A DNA stretch of 64,000 nt from an uncultured Rhizobiaceae group bacterium (GCA_937930635.1 CALHCF010000017.1:1-64000), one strand, 5' to 3'; positions 25,439 to 35,329 are shown, numbered from the stretch's first letter. Program-made: numbers and translations. Notes: generated from the letters alone by a model not told the origin.

Positions 25439-26715
25439 GCACCTTCAATCACGCTGATGCCGCCCATATAGGGCGACAAAGCCTGCGGTATTCGAATGCT
25501 GCCATCCTCGTTTTGATAATTTTCCATGACCGCAATCAACGCACGGCCCACGGCAATACCTGAACCATTGAGCGTATGAACAAAGCGCAATTGCTTGTCA
25601 TCACCCAGCCGGTAGCGGGCGTTCATTCTGCGCGCCTGAAAATCGCCGCACACCGAACAGCTTGAGATCTCGCGATAATTATCCTGCCCCGGCATCCACA
25701 CCTCAATATCGTAGGTCTTGCGAGCGCCAAACCCCATATCGCCGGTACAAAGGACCATCGTGCGGTAGTGCAGACCCAGTTGTTCCAGCACCGCTTCGGC
25801 GCACCGTGTCATCCGCTCATGCTCTTCTGCGCTTTTGTCCTGCTCGGTAATCGACACCAGCTCCACTTTGTAGAACTGATGCTGACGCAAATAGCCGCGG
25901 GTATCGCGACCGGCAGACCCCGCCTCCGAACGAAAACAGGCCGTATGCGCTGTCATGCGTTGCGGCAGCTCTCCATCTTTGTAGATTTCATCCGCCCCCA
26001 TGTAGGTCAGCGGCACTTCGGCGGTGGGAATCAGCCAGCGTCCGTCCGTTGTCCGGAAAAGATCTTCTGCAAATTTGGGCAATTTGTCGGTGCCATAAGC
26101 CGCCTCATCGCGAACCAGTAAAGGGGGCTGGATCTCCGTGTATCCGTGATCACGTGTATGCAGATCAAGCATGAACTGCCCCAAGGCTCGTTCAAGACGG
26201 GCAATCCCTCCCTTGAGTACCGCAAATCGTGATCCGGCTATTTTGGCAGCCGCTTCAAAATCCATCATCCCGAGTGCTTCGCCAAGCTCATAATGTTCCT
26301 TGGGCTGAAAGGAGAAATCCGGCTTGTCGCCCCATCGGTGATGTTCAACATTGCCCGCCTCATCGGCGCCTTGCGGAACATCATCCTGGGGAAGATTAGG
26401 CAAGACCGAGAGCGCATCGGTCACGGCTTGCGACAGGGCTTTATTCTCTTCTTCGCCGGTCTGCAGTGCGGATTTCAGCTTGGCAACAGCCTCAATCGCC
26501 TCCTGGGCAGCCGCTTCGTCACCGTTTGCCTTGGCCTTGCCGATTTCCTTGGAAGCGCGGTTGCGTTCTTCCTGCATCGCCTGGAGACCTACGACATGCT
26601 CCCGGCGTTTTTCATCAAGGCCGATGAGACTTTGCGCCTGAGGCTCCAGTCCTCTGCGCCTCATTCCTTCATCAAAAGCTTCAGGATTTTCGCGTATCCA
26701 ACGGATATCAAACAT
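25435..26715 (-). CDS. serS: Serine--tRNA ligase
   Basis: Charges tRNA-Ser (and tRNA-Sec) with serine. The 426-aa class II synthetase has the N-terminal long coiled-coil arm (~30–110, rich in Glu, Lys and Ala) that grips the tRNA, then the catalytic core: motif 2 [24 protein letters not shown] and motif 3 near [23 protein letters not shown] at 26715. surE overlaps its stop by four bases; tatC ends 48 bp upstream on the same strand. Confidence 0.98.
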   Translation of the reverse strand: MFDIRWIRENPEAFDEGMRRRGLEPQAQSLIGLDEKRREHVVGLQAMQEERNRASKEIGKAKANGDEAAAQEAIEAVAKLKSALQTGEEENKALSQAVTDALSVLPNLPQDDVPQGADEAGNVEHHRWGDKPDFSFQPKEHYELGEALGMMDFEAAAKIAGSRFAVLKGGIARLERALGQFMLDLHTRDHGYTEIQPPLLVRDEAAYGTDKLPKFAEDLFRTTDGRWLIPTAEVPLTYMGADEIYKDGELPQRMTAHTACFRSEAGSAGRDTRGYLRQHQFYKVELVSITEQDKSAEEHERMTRCAEAVLEQLGLHYRTMVLCTGDMGFGARKTYDIEVWMPGQDNYREISSCSVCGDFQARRMNARYRLGDDKQLRFVHTLNGSGIAVGRALIAVMENYQNEDGSIRIPQALSPYMGGISVIEGA

Positions 26716-26763
26716 GATTTTGCCAACAATACCTCTTGCCCAAAACCCATGAACTGAAAAACT

Positions 26764-27552
26764 TCAGGCCTCAGCGTTTTCGGCTTCCTGCTCCAGCCGT
26801 TTGCGCTCGATGAGTCGCGTGGCATATATCGACAGTTCGTAGAGAAGGAGCGTTGGAACCGCAAGACCGATCTGACTGACGGGGTCTGGCGGTGTCAGGA
26901 TCGCTGCAGCGACAAAGGTCAGCACGACAGCGTATTTTCGCTTATTCTTGAGGCCCTGCTCCCCCACCAGTCCAGCCCTTGCCAGCAGTGAAATGACCAC
27001 CGGCATCTGGAAGACCAGACCAAAGGCGAAGATCAGCGTCATGATCAGGCCGAGATATTCACTCACCTTTGGCAGCAACTCGATGCTCGTGACAACATCC
27101 GGCCCCGTCAATTGCATCGACAGGAAGAAGCGCATGGCAAGCGGCATAACCACGAAAAAGACCAAAGATGCACCGACCAGAAATAAAATGGGCGTGGCGA
27201 TCAGGAAGGGAAGAAAGGCACCGCGTTCATTCTTATAGAGACCCGGCGCAACAAATTTGTAGACCTGCGATGCAATGACCGGAAAAGCCACAAAAAGCGC
27301 CGTAAACAGGGCGATTTTCAGCTGGGCAAAAAAGTATTCCTGAGGTGCGGTGAAGATCAGCTTGAGATTCTGGTCCGCGCCAGCGGCCCGTTCATAGGGA
27401 ATGACGAGTATCTGAAAAATCTGATCAGCGAAGATGAACGCCACAACAAAGACGATCGCCACAGCAATCAATGCCTTGATCAACCGTTGGCGCAGCTCAA
27501 TGAGATGCTCGACAAGCGGTGCGGCGCTGTCCTCTATATCTTCCTGGCTCAT
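26764..27552 (-). CDS. tatC: Twin-arginine translocase subunit TatC
   Basis: Polytopic receptor of the Tat export pathway that binds twin-arginine signal peptides of folded proteins. The 262-aa protein carries the conserved N-terminal HLIELRQRLIKAL, a FTAPQEYFFAQLKIALFTALFVAFPVI segment, and six predicted membrane helices. The C-terminal tail (RLIERKRLEQEAENAEA) is charged and cytoplasmic. The start ATG overlaps the tatB stop (ATGA). Confidence 0.97.
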   Translation of the reverse strand: MSQEDIEDSAAPLVEHLIELRQRLIKALIAVAIVFVVAFIFADQIFQILVIPYERAAGADQNLKLIFTAPQEYFFAQLKIALFTALFVAFPVIASQVYKFVAPGLYKNERGAFLPFLIATPILFLVGASLVFFVVMPLAMRFFLSMQLTGPDVVTSIELLPKVSEYLGLIMTLIFAFGLVFQMPVVISLLARAGLVGEQGLKNKRKYAVVLTFVAAAILTPPDPVSQIGLAVPTLLLYELSIYATRLIERKRLEQEAENAEA

Positions 27553-28334
27553 GCGCCAGCCTTTTGGGCGGATTTACGCCCCTTGCCGCCGCTGGCTGGT
27601 TTGCCGGTCTTGGCCGAGGCCTTTGTTGCGGGCTTTGCTGTGCTTGCAGACTTGGTCGCCGGTTTGGGTTTGGCAGATGTCTTGCTCGCAGCCTGCCCCC
27701 CAGTTTTACCCGAAGTCTTGCCTGTCGTCTTTCTCGCGGTCTTAACGGTGGCCTTGCTTGCTGCCGTGGTCTTGGAACCGGACCTGGTCGATGCCTTGGA
27801 TTGCACCGGTTTTTTCGCTCCGGAAGCGGTGGATCCGGTCTTTGCTGATGCCGGCTTCCTGGGTGGCTCAGGAGTTTCGCTAAAGCCAGGCACATTGTTT
27901 GCGGCAGCTTTCGCTTTGCTTCCCGCATCATCAAATTTTCGCTGCATTTCCAAAGCTTTATCCACATCAACCTCAACCGGTTTAGGAGGTTCAGGAGCTT
28001 TGCTTTCGTCAAACAGTTCGTCAGGATCAAACTCGATATCGGGTTTGGCGTCGCTGACGGCCTGTTCCAGATCATCCTTCAGTGGATTAAGCTTGTCCTT
28101 GATCGCCTTGGTGGGGTCCAGGTTGCGCACATCCCTGATTGTATTTTGAACGCCGTCGAGTTCGGCATCCTTGAGCGCGTCATCAAACTGGCGTTGGAAA
28201 TCGCCCGCCAGCCCCCTCACCTTCTTGATGGCGCGACCAAAAGTGCGCAGCATACCAGGCAATTCACGGGGCCCAACAAAGACGATGGCGATAACCGCCA
28301 CCACCAGCATTTCGGTCCAGCCGATATCAAACAA
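27549..28334 (-). CDS. tatB: Twin-arginine translocase subunit TatB with long basic tail
   Basis: Single-helix Tat component that hands the signal peptide over to TatC. The N-terminus MFDIGWTEMLVVAVIAIVFVGP with Glu8 and the following amphipathic helix (RELPGMLRTFGRAIKKVRGLAGDF) are classic TatB. The start is TTG, supported by GGAG seven bases upstream; no ATG is available. At 261 aa it is longer than E. coli TatB (171 aa) because residues from ~125 form a histone-H1-like Lys/Ala/Ser/Thr/Pro tail (for example KPATKSASTAKPATKASAK), probably disordered. It overlaps tatC by four bases and follows tatA after 68 bp. Confidence 0.95.
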   Translation of the reverse strand: MFDIGWTEMLVVAVIAIVFVGPRELPGMLRTFGRAIKKVRGLAGDFQRQFDDALKDAELDGVQNTIRDVRNLDPTKAIKDKLNPLKDDLEQAVSDAKPDIEFDPDELFDESKAPEPPKPVEVDVDKALEMQRKFDDAGSKAKAAANNVPGFSETPEPPRKPASAKTGSTASGAKKPVQSKASTRSGSKTTAASKATVKTARKTTGKTSGKTGGQAASKTSAKPKPATKSASTAKPATKASAKTGKPASGGKGRKSAQKAGA

Positions 28335-28402
28335 GGCCAGGCTCCAACAGCGTTCGAGAAATTTGATCTACCGCAGGAGTTTCCGGCGGCTTAAGGATAC
28401 AG

Positions 28403-28621
28403 TCAGCTGGTTTTGGTTTTTTCCGAAACCGCATCGACCACCTTGTCTTTGCCTTCTTCAAGCGACTGCGCGACATCTTCTTCTTTGTCGTTCAGACCCT
28501 TCTTGAACGAGTTGATGCCCTTGGCAACATCGCCCATCAGGTCAGAAATCTTGCCCCGACCAAAGAGAAGTACGATCACAACCGCGACGATGACAATCTG
28601 CCAAATGCCAATCTGTCCCAT
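28403..28621 (-). CDS. tatA: Twin-arginine translocase subunit TatA
   Basis: Pore-forming single-helix component of the Tat system. The 72-aa protein has the membrane helix [18 protein letters not shown], the hinge [24 protein letters not shown] and an acidic/basic tail. ATG behind AGGAG. First gene of leftward tatA–tatB–tatC. The 143 bp upstream to the ABC ATPase stop presumably holds its promoter; I could not pick a convincing one. Confidence 0.96.
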   Translation of the reverse strand: MGQIGIWQIVIVAVVIVLLFGRGKISDLMGDVAKGINSFKKGLNDKEEDVAQSLEEGKDKVVDAVSEKTKTS

Positions 28622-28764
28622 AACAATGCTCCTGTATCAGCCTGCGTGTTGCAGGCGATAGTGTGTGTTTGACGTCAATCTAGACCAAAGCGACTGTCAG
28701 CCGCAACAAGCCTTTAGTGTCCTTTATGACGCTATGATGAATCGATATGGGGATTGTGTGTCCT

Positions 28765-29943
28765 TTATCCAGACGCGGGGAAGGCAAAACTGCCTTCAAG
28801 TGACGCGCTCAGCATCACATCCACACGCCCTTCAAGAGCCTCAGCCGGCAAAGAACCAGCAGTTACACGCGCATGAATTGCCTGATCCGAGCCACTGACA
28901 CCAATACGCAGATACTCGTGATCACCGGTAAAACGCACTGAAATAACTCGCCCTTTTGCTCCCTGCACGTCCCCCTTCGCGCCTGATTCCAATGGTTGGA
29001 CCGCAATCGAATTGATGCGCACCGCCGCTACCGCCGGTTCTCCGTTTGGCAACCGATTGGCGTAGACGGGTCCAAGCGGCGTCTCAACGCGACCTCCCTC
29101 TGCCCGCCCCTGAAAAATATTCAGTTCCGAGAAAAAACCGGCCGCAAAAAGCGTGGCTGGCCTGAAATAGAGATCGCGGCCCGTTCCCGCCTGCTCCAGC
29201 CGCCCGCCATAAAGCAGGGCAATCTGATCACCCATGCGGAGTGCCTCTTCCGGATCATGTGTGACAATGATTGATGTTGCGCGGGTTTCACGAAGAATAC
29301 CCAGTGTTTCCTCGCGCATGGTGTCGCGCAATCGACTGTCGAGCCCCGAAAACGGTTCGTCCATAAGCAGAACGCCGGGGCGCGGCGCCAGCGCTCTTGC
29401 AAGCGCAACCCTCTGTTGTTCACCGCCCGATAGCTGATGCGGGTAGTCGCGTGCACGGCCATCCAACCCCACCCGCTCAAGCATCAACATCGCCTGCGGC
29501 TTGCGCTCACCACGCTTGAGATGGGTTAAGCCAAAAATGACATTGTCGAGAATACAAAGGTGCGGAAACAGCGCATAATCCTGAAAAACCAGACCGATCC
29601 CGCGCTTTTCGGGTGGCAGGAACTGGTTAGGTCCACCAATCTCACGACCATCAAGCTGCACGCTGCCCTGCGTTTGCTCATCCATGCCAGCGGCAATACG
29701 CAGCAAACTGGTTTTTCCCGAACCGGATGGTCCCAGCAAACATGTCACGCTTCCAGAACGGGCCGTCAAAGATATATCGCTGAGAATAGCGGATTGTCCG
29801 ATATTCAAAGTAATGTTCTCAAAGGCCAGTTCTGACGCAATGGACACGCCGGCAGTATTGGGCGTTCCCCATTGGCTCTGCCTGGTGGTGCTTTGATTAT
29901 CAGATGTCAAAGACGAAACGGTCGCTGGAGAATGGGAAGTCAT
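28765..29943 (-). CDS. ABC transporter ATP-binding protein, ferric/spermidine (FbpC/PotA) type, without partners
   Basis: ATPase of an importer, 392 aa. Walker A LLGPSGSGKTSLLRIAAGM, Q-loop FQDYALFPHLCILDNV, signature LSGGEQQRVALARAL, Walker B VLLMDEPFSGLD and switch His in VTHDPEEAL are all intact, followed by a C-terminal TOBE-type regulatory domain (~260–390). The LPPEKRGIGLVFQDYALFPHL stretch is typical of iron(III) or polyamine importers. A ~35-residue Ser/Thr/Asn-rich N-terminus precedes the domain. AAGG lies just before the ATG. No permease or binding protein is adjacent, and the gene sits between scpB and tatA, which I recall as neighbours in related genomes. Confidence 0.88.
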   Translation of the reverse strand: MTSHSPATVSSLTSDNQSTTRQSQWGTPNTAGVSIASELAFENITLNIGQSAILSDISLTARSGSVTCLLGPSGSGKTSLLRIAAGMDEQTQGSVQLDGREIGGPNQFLPPEKRGIGLVFQDYALFPHLCILDNVIFGLTHLKRGERKPQAMLMLERVGLDGRARDYPHQLSGGEQQRVALARALAPRPGVLLMDEPFSGLDSRLRDTMREETLGILRETRATSIIVTHDPEEALRMGDQIALLYGGRLEQAGTGRDLYFRPATLFAAGFFSELNIFQGRAEGGRVETPLGPVYANRLPNGEPAVAAVRINSIAVQPLESGAKGDVQGAKGRVISVRFTGDHEYLRIGVSGSDQAIHARVTAGSLPAEALEGRVDVMLSASLEGSFAFPASG

Positions 29944-29995
29944 TGCAGCCTTTTAGCGACATGCTGTCGAAAATGCAGCCCCAGGCTGTCAATGA

Positions 29996-30721
29996 TCAGT
30001 CATTGCCTGCACCACCGGGAGTAAGAAGGCCAAGCTCTTCCACATCATCCAGCGTGAAAGGATCTTCGTCATCCTGAAGGTCATCATCGTCATTGGGCAC
30101 CGGAACGGCAAAGCTTGCGGGCACCTGACTTTGCAGCAGGCCGGACCCTTTCAATTCTTCGAGACCGGGAAGATCACGAACCTGTTCCAGACCAAAATGA
30201 TCCAGAAAACCCGGTGTCGTGCCATAGGTTACGGGCCGCCCCGGTGTCTTTCGCCGTCCGCGCATACGCACCCACGCCGTTTCCATCAAAACATCCAGCG
30301 TGCCTTTTGATGTGACAACACCGCGGATTTCTTCGATTTCCGCGCGGGTGACAGGCTGGTGATAGGCGATAATAGCCAGCACTTCCAAAGCAGCTTTCGA
30401 CAAGCGCCTGGTTTCAACCGCCTGATCCTGCAAGAGGAAGGACAGATCTTCCGCCGTGCGAAATGCCCAGGCATCACCGACCCGCATCAAATTGACACCG
30501 CGATTGGCGTAAGCGGCCTGCACTTCACCAAGCAACTCCTTCACATCTGACCCTTCGGGCAGGCGCGCGGACAGGGCCTTTTCGGAAACGGGTTCCGCAG
30601 AAGCAAAAATCAACGCCTCCACCATGCGAAATAGTTGCAGTTCTCGGGCCTGCTCTCCGCAATCATCCGCCCCCAGAACATTGGGAAACGGCAAAACATT
30701 GGCTTCAACGGCATTAGACAT
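29996..30721 (-). CDS. scpB: Segregation and condensation protein B
   Basis: Subunit of the SMC–ScpAB condensin-like complex. The 241-aa protein has paired winged-helix domains: MVEALIFASAEPVSEKALSARLP at the start and LEVLAIIAYHQPVTRAEIEEIRG in the second domain, then GRPVTYGTTPGFLDHFGLEQVRDLPGLEEL. The C-terminal ~35 residues are acidic (DDDDLQDDEDPF) and probably flexible. It follows scpA after 23 bp on the same strand. Confidence 0.96.
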   Translation of the reverse strand: MSNAVEANVLPFPNVLGADDCGEQARELQLFRMVEALIFASAEPVSEKALSARLPEGSDVKELLGEVQAAYANRGVNLMRVGDAWAFRTAEDLSFLLQDQAVETRRLSKAALEVLAIIAYHQPVTRAEIEEIRGVVTSKGTLDVLMETAWVRMRGRRKTPGRPVTYGTTPGFLDHFGLEQVRDLPGLEELKGSGLLQSQVPASFAVPVPNDDDDLQDDEDPFTLDDVEELGLLTPGGAGND

Positions 30722-30744
30722 AGGAGTTCGCTTTCAAAATCACG

Positions 30745-31587
30745 TCAGACAGTTCCCTGCGACGCTTCGGAAGATTGAGATTCTGAGTCGTTGCGCCGCA
30801 TATAGAGCGGGGCAAATGTGTCGCTTTGGCGAATTTCGAGTTTTCCCTCACGCACCATTTCAAGGCTGGCTGCAAAGGAACTCGCAATCACACCGGGCCG
30901 GTCCTCATGATCGGTCAGATATTCCGACAAAAAGGCATCAAGAGGTGTCCAGTCTGCCAGACTGCCAATAAGACGCGTGATAATTTCGCGCGCATCAGAC
31001 AAGGACCAGACCTGCCGGCTTGCGATGGTAACGGAACTGACAGACTGCCGCTGGCGCTGTGAAGCATAAGAAGACAGCAGGTCAAACAGGCTGGCCGTGT
31101 AATTTTGCTGTTTGTGGATCACAACCGGCTCAGGGTCTCCACGGGCAAAGATGTCACGACCCAACCTGTTGCGGTTCATGAGTTTGACACCGGCCTCCCG
31201 CATGGCTTCCAGCCTCTGCAACCGAAATGCCAATTGTGCCGCAAGTTCTTCACCTGTCGGCTCGGGATCAGCTTCCGGTGCCGGCAGCAACAATCGTGAT
31301 TTCAGATAGGCAAGCCATGCCGCCATCACGAGATAATCAGCCGCCAGTTCAAGGCGTAATTTGCGCGCTTCTTCGACAAATGCGAGATACTGAACGGCAA
31401 GGTCGAGGATTGAAATCCTGGTCAGGTCGACCTTCTGTGTCCGTGCCATAGCCAGAAGAAGATCGAGTGGTCCTTCAAAACCGTCAACATCAACGGTAAA
31501 ATCCGGATCGCTGACCGCACGGTCCACCGGCACCGGACTTTCCCAAAGATCGCGGGTTACCCCGGCGGTGTTTTCAGACTGGCTCAC
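30745..31587 (-). CDS. scpA: Segregation and condensation protein A
   Basis: Kleisin subunit that bridges the SMC heads in chromosome condensation and segregation. The 280-aa protein has the hallmark FEGPLDLLLAMARTQKVDLTRISILDLAVQYLAFV near its start, a helical N-domain (RLELAADYLVMAAWLAYLKSRLLLP) and a C-terminal winged helix (VIASSFAASLEMVREGKLEIRQSDTFAPLYMRR). GTG start overlapping the nagZ stop (GTGA). Order nagZ–scpA–scpB on the minus strand is the usual rhizobial one. Confidence 0.96.
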   Translation of the reverse strand: MSQSENTAGVTRDLWESPVPVDRAVSDPDFTVDVDGFEGPLDLLLAMARTQKVDLTRISILDLAVQYLAFVEEARKLRLELAADYLVMAAWLAYLKSRLLLPAPEADPEPTGEELAAQLAFRLQRLEAMREAGVKLMNRNRLGRDIFARGDPEPVVIHKQQNYTASLFDLLSSYASQRQRQSVSSVTIASRQVWSLSDAREIITRLIGSLADWTPLDAFLSEYLTDHEDRPGVIASSFAASLEMVREGKLEIRQSDTFAPLYMRRNDSESQSSEASQGTV

Positions 31588-32654
31588 GCGGTTTTCCCAT
31601 AATTTGTCGGGTCAGCCTGCTGCCTGTCGGAGGCAGCCATCAAACCAACGGACATAAGCGCATCAAACTCCACCCGGCACGCCGCTTCATCGCTTTGATC
31701 CACGTTGCCAATTCCCACCAGTGCAGTTCGAGCACGCTCAAGCGCCTTGCCTTCCAGTACCGGAGTATTCTGCGCCACAATCTTTCTTTCTTCCAACGTA
31801 CCGTTGCAATGAAGAACCATATCGCACCCCGCAGCGACAATTGCGTGAGTTCTTTCCGCCAAATCCCCAGAAAGTGCCTTCATATCGATGTCATCGCACA
31901 TGAGCAGGCCATCAAAACCAATATGGTCACGGATTACCTGATCAACAACCGCTTTTGACGTTGTTGCCGGCTGATGTGCATCAATTGCCGAGTAGACGAC
32001 ATGGGCTGTCATCGCCATGTCAATGTGACTGAGATCTGCAAAGGGTTTAAAATCCGTCGCTGCCAGAGTGTCCCAGTCCGTATCCACCACTGGCAGATCA
32101 AAATGCGTGTCGGCTGTGGCACGTCCATGACCAGGAATATGCTTGACCACCGGCTTCACGCCGCCAGCCAGCAAACCGTTGCAGGCAACCCCGCCCAATG
32201 CCGATATCGTCTCCATAACGCTGCTGTAGGCGCGATCACCAATGACACCATTCTCATCTGGCGTGGGAACATCAAGAACCGGCAGGCAATCCACGGTGAT
32301 ACCAAGAGGCAGCAGGTCAAATGCATGAAGGCGTGACAACAACCAGGTGGCCCGCTCTCCCTTCACCCGATCAAGATCATAAAGCGCACCAAGAGCACTC
32401 GCTGCAGGGTAATTGGTCCAATGCGGGGGCCTCAGGCGCTGAACACGCCCCCCCTCCTGATCAAGCAGCACCGGAGCATCATCACGACCCACACTGGTTC
32501 GCAGCGCTTTGGTCAAACGGGACACCTGATCCGGGTTATCAATATTACGGGCAAAAAGAATGAAGCCCCACGGATTCTCCTTTCGGAAAAAGGAGAGTTC
32601 TTCTTGCGAAGGTTCCAGCCCGGTAACACCGGTTATGAAGGCTTTGACAGACAT
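31584..32654 (-). CDS. nagZ: Beta-N-acetylhexosaminidase NagZ (GH3)
   Basis: Cytoplasmic glycosidase of cell-wall recycling; removes GlcNAc from anhydro-muropeptides. The 356-aa protein has the GH3 barrel: LLDQEGGRVQRLRPP, FNPL-like LPVLDVPT, GDRAYSS, the catalytic loop KHIPGHGRATADTHFDLP and the nucleophile Asp in GLLMCDDIDMKAL. The ATG at 32654 matches the family N-terminus MSVKAFITGVTGLE; the longer frame upstream is not family-like. It overlaps scpA and is separated from the SPOR gene by a terminator, so it likely has its own promoter in the ~180 bp upstream. Confidence 0.95.
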   Translation of the reverse strand: MSVKAFITGVTGLEPSQEELSFFRKENPWGFILFARNIDNPDQVSRLTKALRTSVGRDDAPVLLDQEGGRVQRLRPPHWTNYPAASALGALYDLDRVKGERATWLLSRLHAFDLLPLGITVDCLPVLDVPTPDENGVIGDRAYSSVMETISALGGVACNGLLAGGVKPVVKHIPGHGRATADTHFDLPVVDTDWDTLAATDFKPFADLSHIDMAMTAHVVYSAIDAHQPATTSKAVVDQVIRDHIGFDGLLMCDDIDMKALSGDLAERTHAIVAAGCDMVLHCNGTLEERKIVAQNTPVLEGKALERARTALVGIGNVDQSDEAACRVEFDALMSVGLMAASDRQQADPTNYGKTA

Positions 32655-32831
32655 GATTCGCACATTAACCTTTTTGAAGGTCAGGTGCATGGGCAAAAAA
32701 GAAAAGGTAACATCTCGTTTCGAAAGCCAGTCTGCCCGATGAGGTTTTCCCAACATCCAGGATTCGGGCATCCGATCTTACCGAAATGCGGCGGACCGGT
32801 ATTTCGTGCAATCAGACTGGCGGCAGCTCAT

Positions 32832-32859
32832 AAAAAAGGCCCGCACGGTGGCGGGCCTT
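32832..32859 (-). terminator. Rho-independent terminator of the SPOR gene
   Basis: GC-rich hairpin (AAGGCCCGC at 32836–32844 pairing with 32851–32859, 6-nt loop). Read on the minus strand it is followed by TTTTTT (plus-strand A-run 32832–32837). It lies ~22 bp after the SPOR-domain gene stop. Confidence 0.88.
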
Positions 32860-32881
32860 GATCTTTTGATATGTGTCGCGC

Positions 32882-35329
32882 TTATCTGGTGACGAAACAA
32901 TCGCCACCCCTCGCCTTGAGCTGCGAGCAGATTTTGACCGCCGCCTGACGGGTATCAGCCGGGATGCGAACACGGACAAACTTTCCCTTTCCGGCAATTG
33001 TGGCATTGCGGAAATCAACACCCTTGCCCTTAAGCACGCTTGAGAAGCGGCGGGACAGGTTGTTGTAGGAACGTCTGGCTGCTTCTGCGCTGCGCTGTGA
33101 CGAAATCTGAACGGCGAAAGCCGAATTTGAACTTGGAAGAGCCTCTGCAGATGTTGCCGCCGGTTCCTTGGGAGCCGGTTTTGCGGCAGGCTTTGCAGCG
33201 ACCGGCTTGGGTGCTGGCTTTGGCTTTACCGGTTTGATGGCCGCCTGAACCACGGGTTTGACAGGCTTCACCTTTACCTTGACTGGCTCTGGATTGGCTT
33301 GCGTATCACTGTTTTGGCTGGAAGCCGCTACAGGTTTACTTGGATTAAGTTTGGCAACAATGTCCTGAGCGGATTTTGCCGCCCTTGGCGCCGCATCCTG
33401 CGAACCGGATTCCGACACATTTGCGCTGCCGGTTGAGGACGGGTCGACAAGTTCAGGTTTCAAGGCAAGAACTGGCGCAGCCACATCGATGGTCGATGCT
33501 GCCGGAGCATCATTGCTGCTCAAGATGGTTCCATCAGGCTTGACCACAACAGTTCGGACGCGCCGCGGTTCAAGCCGCCTTCCCTGTTTTGGTGCACCAT
33601 TGGCATTCTCACCAGCCCCGGTTTCTGCTTTTGGTGCCGACGGTGCCGGTTTTGCAGCCACCTGAATTGGTTTTTCCGTCTCGTCTTTCAACTTCGCCTG
33701 CTTGGGTGCCGGTTTCGAGTTGGCATCAACGGTCTGATAAACGGTTTGATCCTGGTTCGGGACAACCTCGCCCCCGGTCTCTTTTGGCTTCACCTTGACG
33801 GCAGTTGTTGACGCCAGGATCGTCTTGGCAGGGCCGGAATCACTGCCGAACATATTCCATGCAAAAGCGGCACCGCCCCCCACCAATGCGAGAGCCGCAA
33901 CGACAAATGCCACGCGACGCCCCGAACGGCGTTTGTTGTAGATTGCAACCGGCGGCACAGCAGGAATGGACAGAGAATCGTCCATCTGCGAGAAATCAGG
34001 CTCAGGAGCCAAAGGTGCGGCGATATCATCATCCACAACAGGGTCGAACACGGGTGCGCTCGGCCTGCCTGCATGTTGAACGGGGTCGTAAGCGCTGTCG
34101 TGCAGCGTCGATTCAGAACCCCTGCTGTCGGCAACAGCTGCCGCTTCAAGGGCAGCCGCATCATCAATCACCGCATCCATCTGCGATGTGGCAGGAGGCG
34201 GAGCGGTAGACGCCTGGATCTCTTCATTCAAAAAGCTTTGGAGGTCAGCCGCGGGATCACTGAAATCCTGCGTCAGGGGTGGCATAAGCTCGTTGGCCTC
34301 ATTGCCAGACCCGACAGGGGAATCAGCTTCGGCACGGGGAATACCTGTAGCCTCGACAATCTCCGGTTTGTTCCAGGGTTCCGCCATAACGGCAGGTTCT
34401 GGCATGGGAGGCGCAGATGGGACAGCGGCCAGTTCTTCACCTTCCGCCTGGGCAATCATGTCAGCCAACTGGGCTTCCAAGTCCGATTCACCGACAAGCT
34501 CGGCAGCGGCGCTCTCACCAGAAAATGCGGGAGCCGGTTCAGGAGCCGGGACAGCGCCAGCCTCCAAGACACCTATTTCGCCAGAAATTTCCTCAGACAA
34601 TGCGCGATCAAGTTCATCGGCAATCATTTCGCTAAAGTCCATCGATGGAGCAGCGGCTTCCGGCGAGACTTCAACGCTTGCAGCGACCGACACTGGCTCT
34701 TCCATCTGCGGCGCTTCAAAGGCAGCCGCAGGCTCAATTGATGCAGGTTCGGCTGGCGACTGCTCGGAGATAATCTCGACAGGCGAATTGCCATAATCAG
34801 TTGAAGTTGTTTCCGACAGACCGGTTTCAGCATCAGCAGCCAATGCGGCTTCGACGGGATCAAACGATTGTGCTGCGGCAACTTCCACCGGCGAGCGCGA
34901 CGGTGTTGCCGCCTCTTTCGCTTCATCGCCACCAAAGGCGCGTGCAAGTTCGGCTTCAAGATCATAATTCAGCGGCGGCGCTTCAGCTTCCGTCACCTTG
35001 GTCCAGGCCGGAGCATCTTCGCTTTGCTCGACACTCTCGGTCTGACTCTGAGTCTCACTCTGGGCCTGAGAATGCTCTGCACTGGCCGTAGCATCGGAGA
35101 CCTTCAGCGGATTGGGAAGAAGTTCCTCACCAATTTCCGGGCTGGCTTCAGGAGCGGCCTCAGGCCGGCTTTCCAGCTTATCGCCATCACCCACAATCTT
35201 TGCCAGTTCCGCCAGCTGGTCTGGAGCAGCATTGGAAATCTCACACAGGCAGCTCTTCACCACGCCATCTTCAAAGCCTGGCTTCGCGCCCATCAGGAAG
35301 TTGTCATCAAACTCGAACACTGTAGACAC
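32882..35329 (-). CDS. Large SPOR-domain membrane protein
   Basis: Peptidoglycan-binding envelope protein, 815 aa. Layout: a ~460-residue acidic Glu/Ala/Pro/Ser-rich cytoplasmic region, probably disordered; one membrane helix (AFVVAALALVGGGAAFAWNM, ~470–490); a Lys/Pro/Ala-rich periplasmic linker; and a C-terminal SPOR domain (AVQISSQRSAEAARRSYNNL … FVRVRIPADTRQAAVKICSQL) that binds glycan strands stripped of peptides at division sites. The start is GTG at 35329 with no strong ribosome-binding site. It follows argS on the same strand after 119 bp and ends at a strong terminator. Confidence 0.92.
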   Translation of the reverse strand: MSTVFEFDDNFLMGAKPGFEDGVVKSCLCEISNAAPDQLAELAKIVGDGDKLESRPEAAPEASPEIGEELLPNPLKVSDATASAEHSQAQSETQSQTESVEQSEDAPAWTKVTEAEAPPLNYDLEAELARAFGGDEAKEAATPSRSPVEVAAAQSFDPVEAALAADAETGLSETTSTDYGNSPVEIISEQSPAEPASIEPAAAFEAPQMEEPVSVAASVEVSPEAAAPSMDFSEMIADELDRALSEEISGEIGVLEAGAVPAPEPAPAFSGESAAAELVGESDLEAQLADMIAQAEGEELAAVPSAPPMPEPAVMAEPWNKPEIVEATGIPRAEADSPVGSGNEANELMPPLTQDFSDPAADLQSFLNEEIQASTAPPPATSQMDAVIDDAAALEAAAVADSRGSESTLHDSAYDPVQHAGRPSAPVFDPVVDDDIAAPLAPEPDFSQMDDSLSIPAVPPVAIYNKRRSGRRVAFVVAALALVGGGAAFAWNMFGSDSGPAKTILASTTAVKVKPKETGGEVVPNQDQTVYQTVDANSKPAPKQAKLKDETEKPIQVAAKPAPSAPKAETGAGENANGAPKQGRRLEPRRVRTVVVKPDGTILSSNDAPAASTIDVAAPVLALKPELVDPSSTGSANVSESGSQDAAPRAAKSAQDIVAKLNPSKPVAASSQNSDTQANPEPVKVKVKPVKPVVQAAIKPVKPKPAPKPVAAKPAAKPAPKEPAATSAEALPSSNSAFAVQISSQRSAEAARRSYNNLSRRFSSVLKGKGVDFRNATIAGKGKFVRVRIPADTRQAAVKICSQLKARGGDCFVTR

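Noticed and set aside
27487..28149. 220-aa rightward ORF within tatB
   Set aside because: Antisense shadow created by the repetitive Lys/Ala/Thr-rich tail of TatB.
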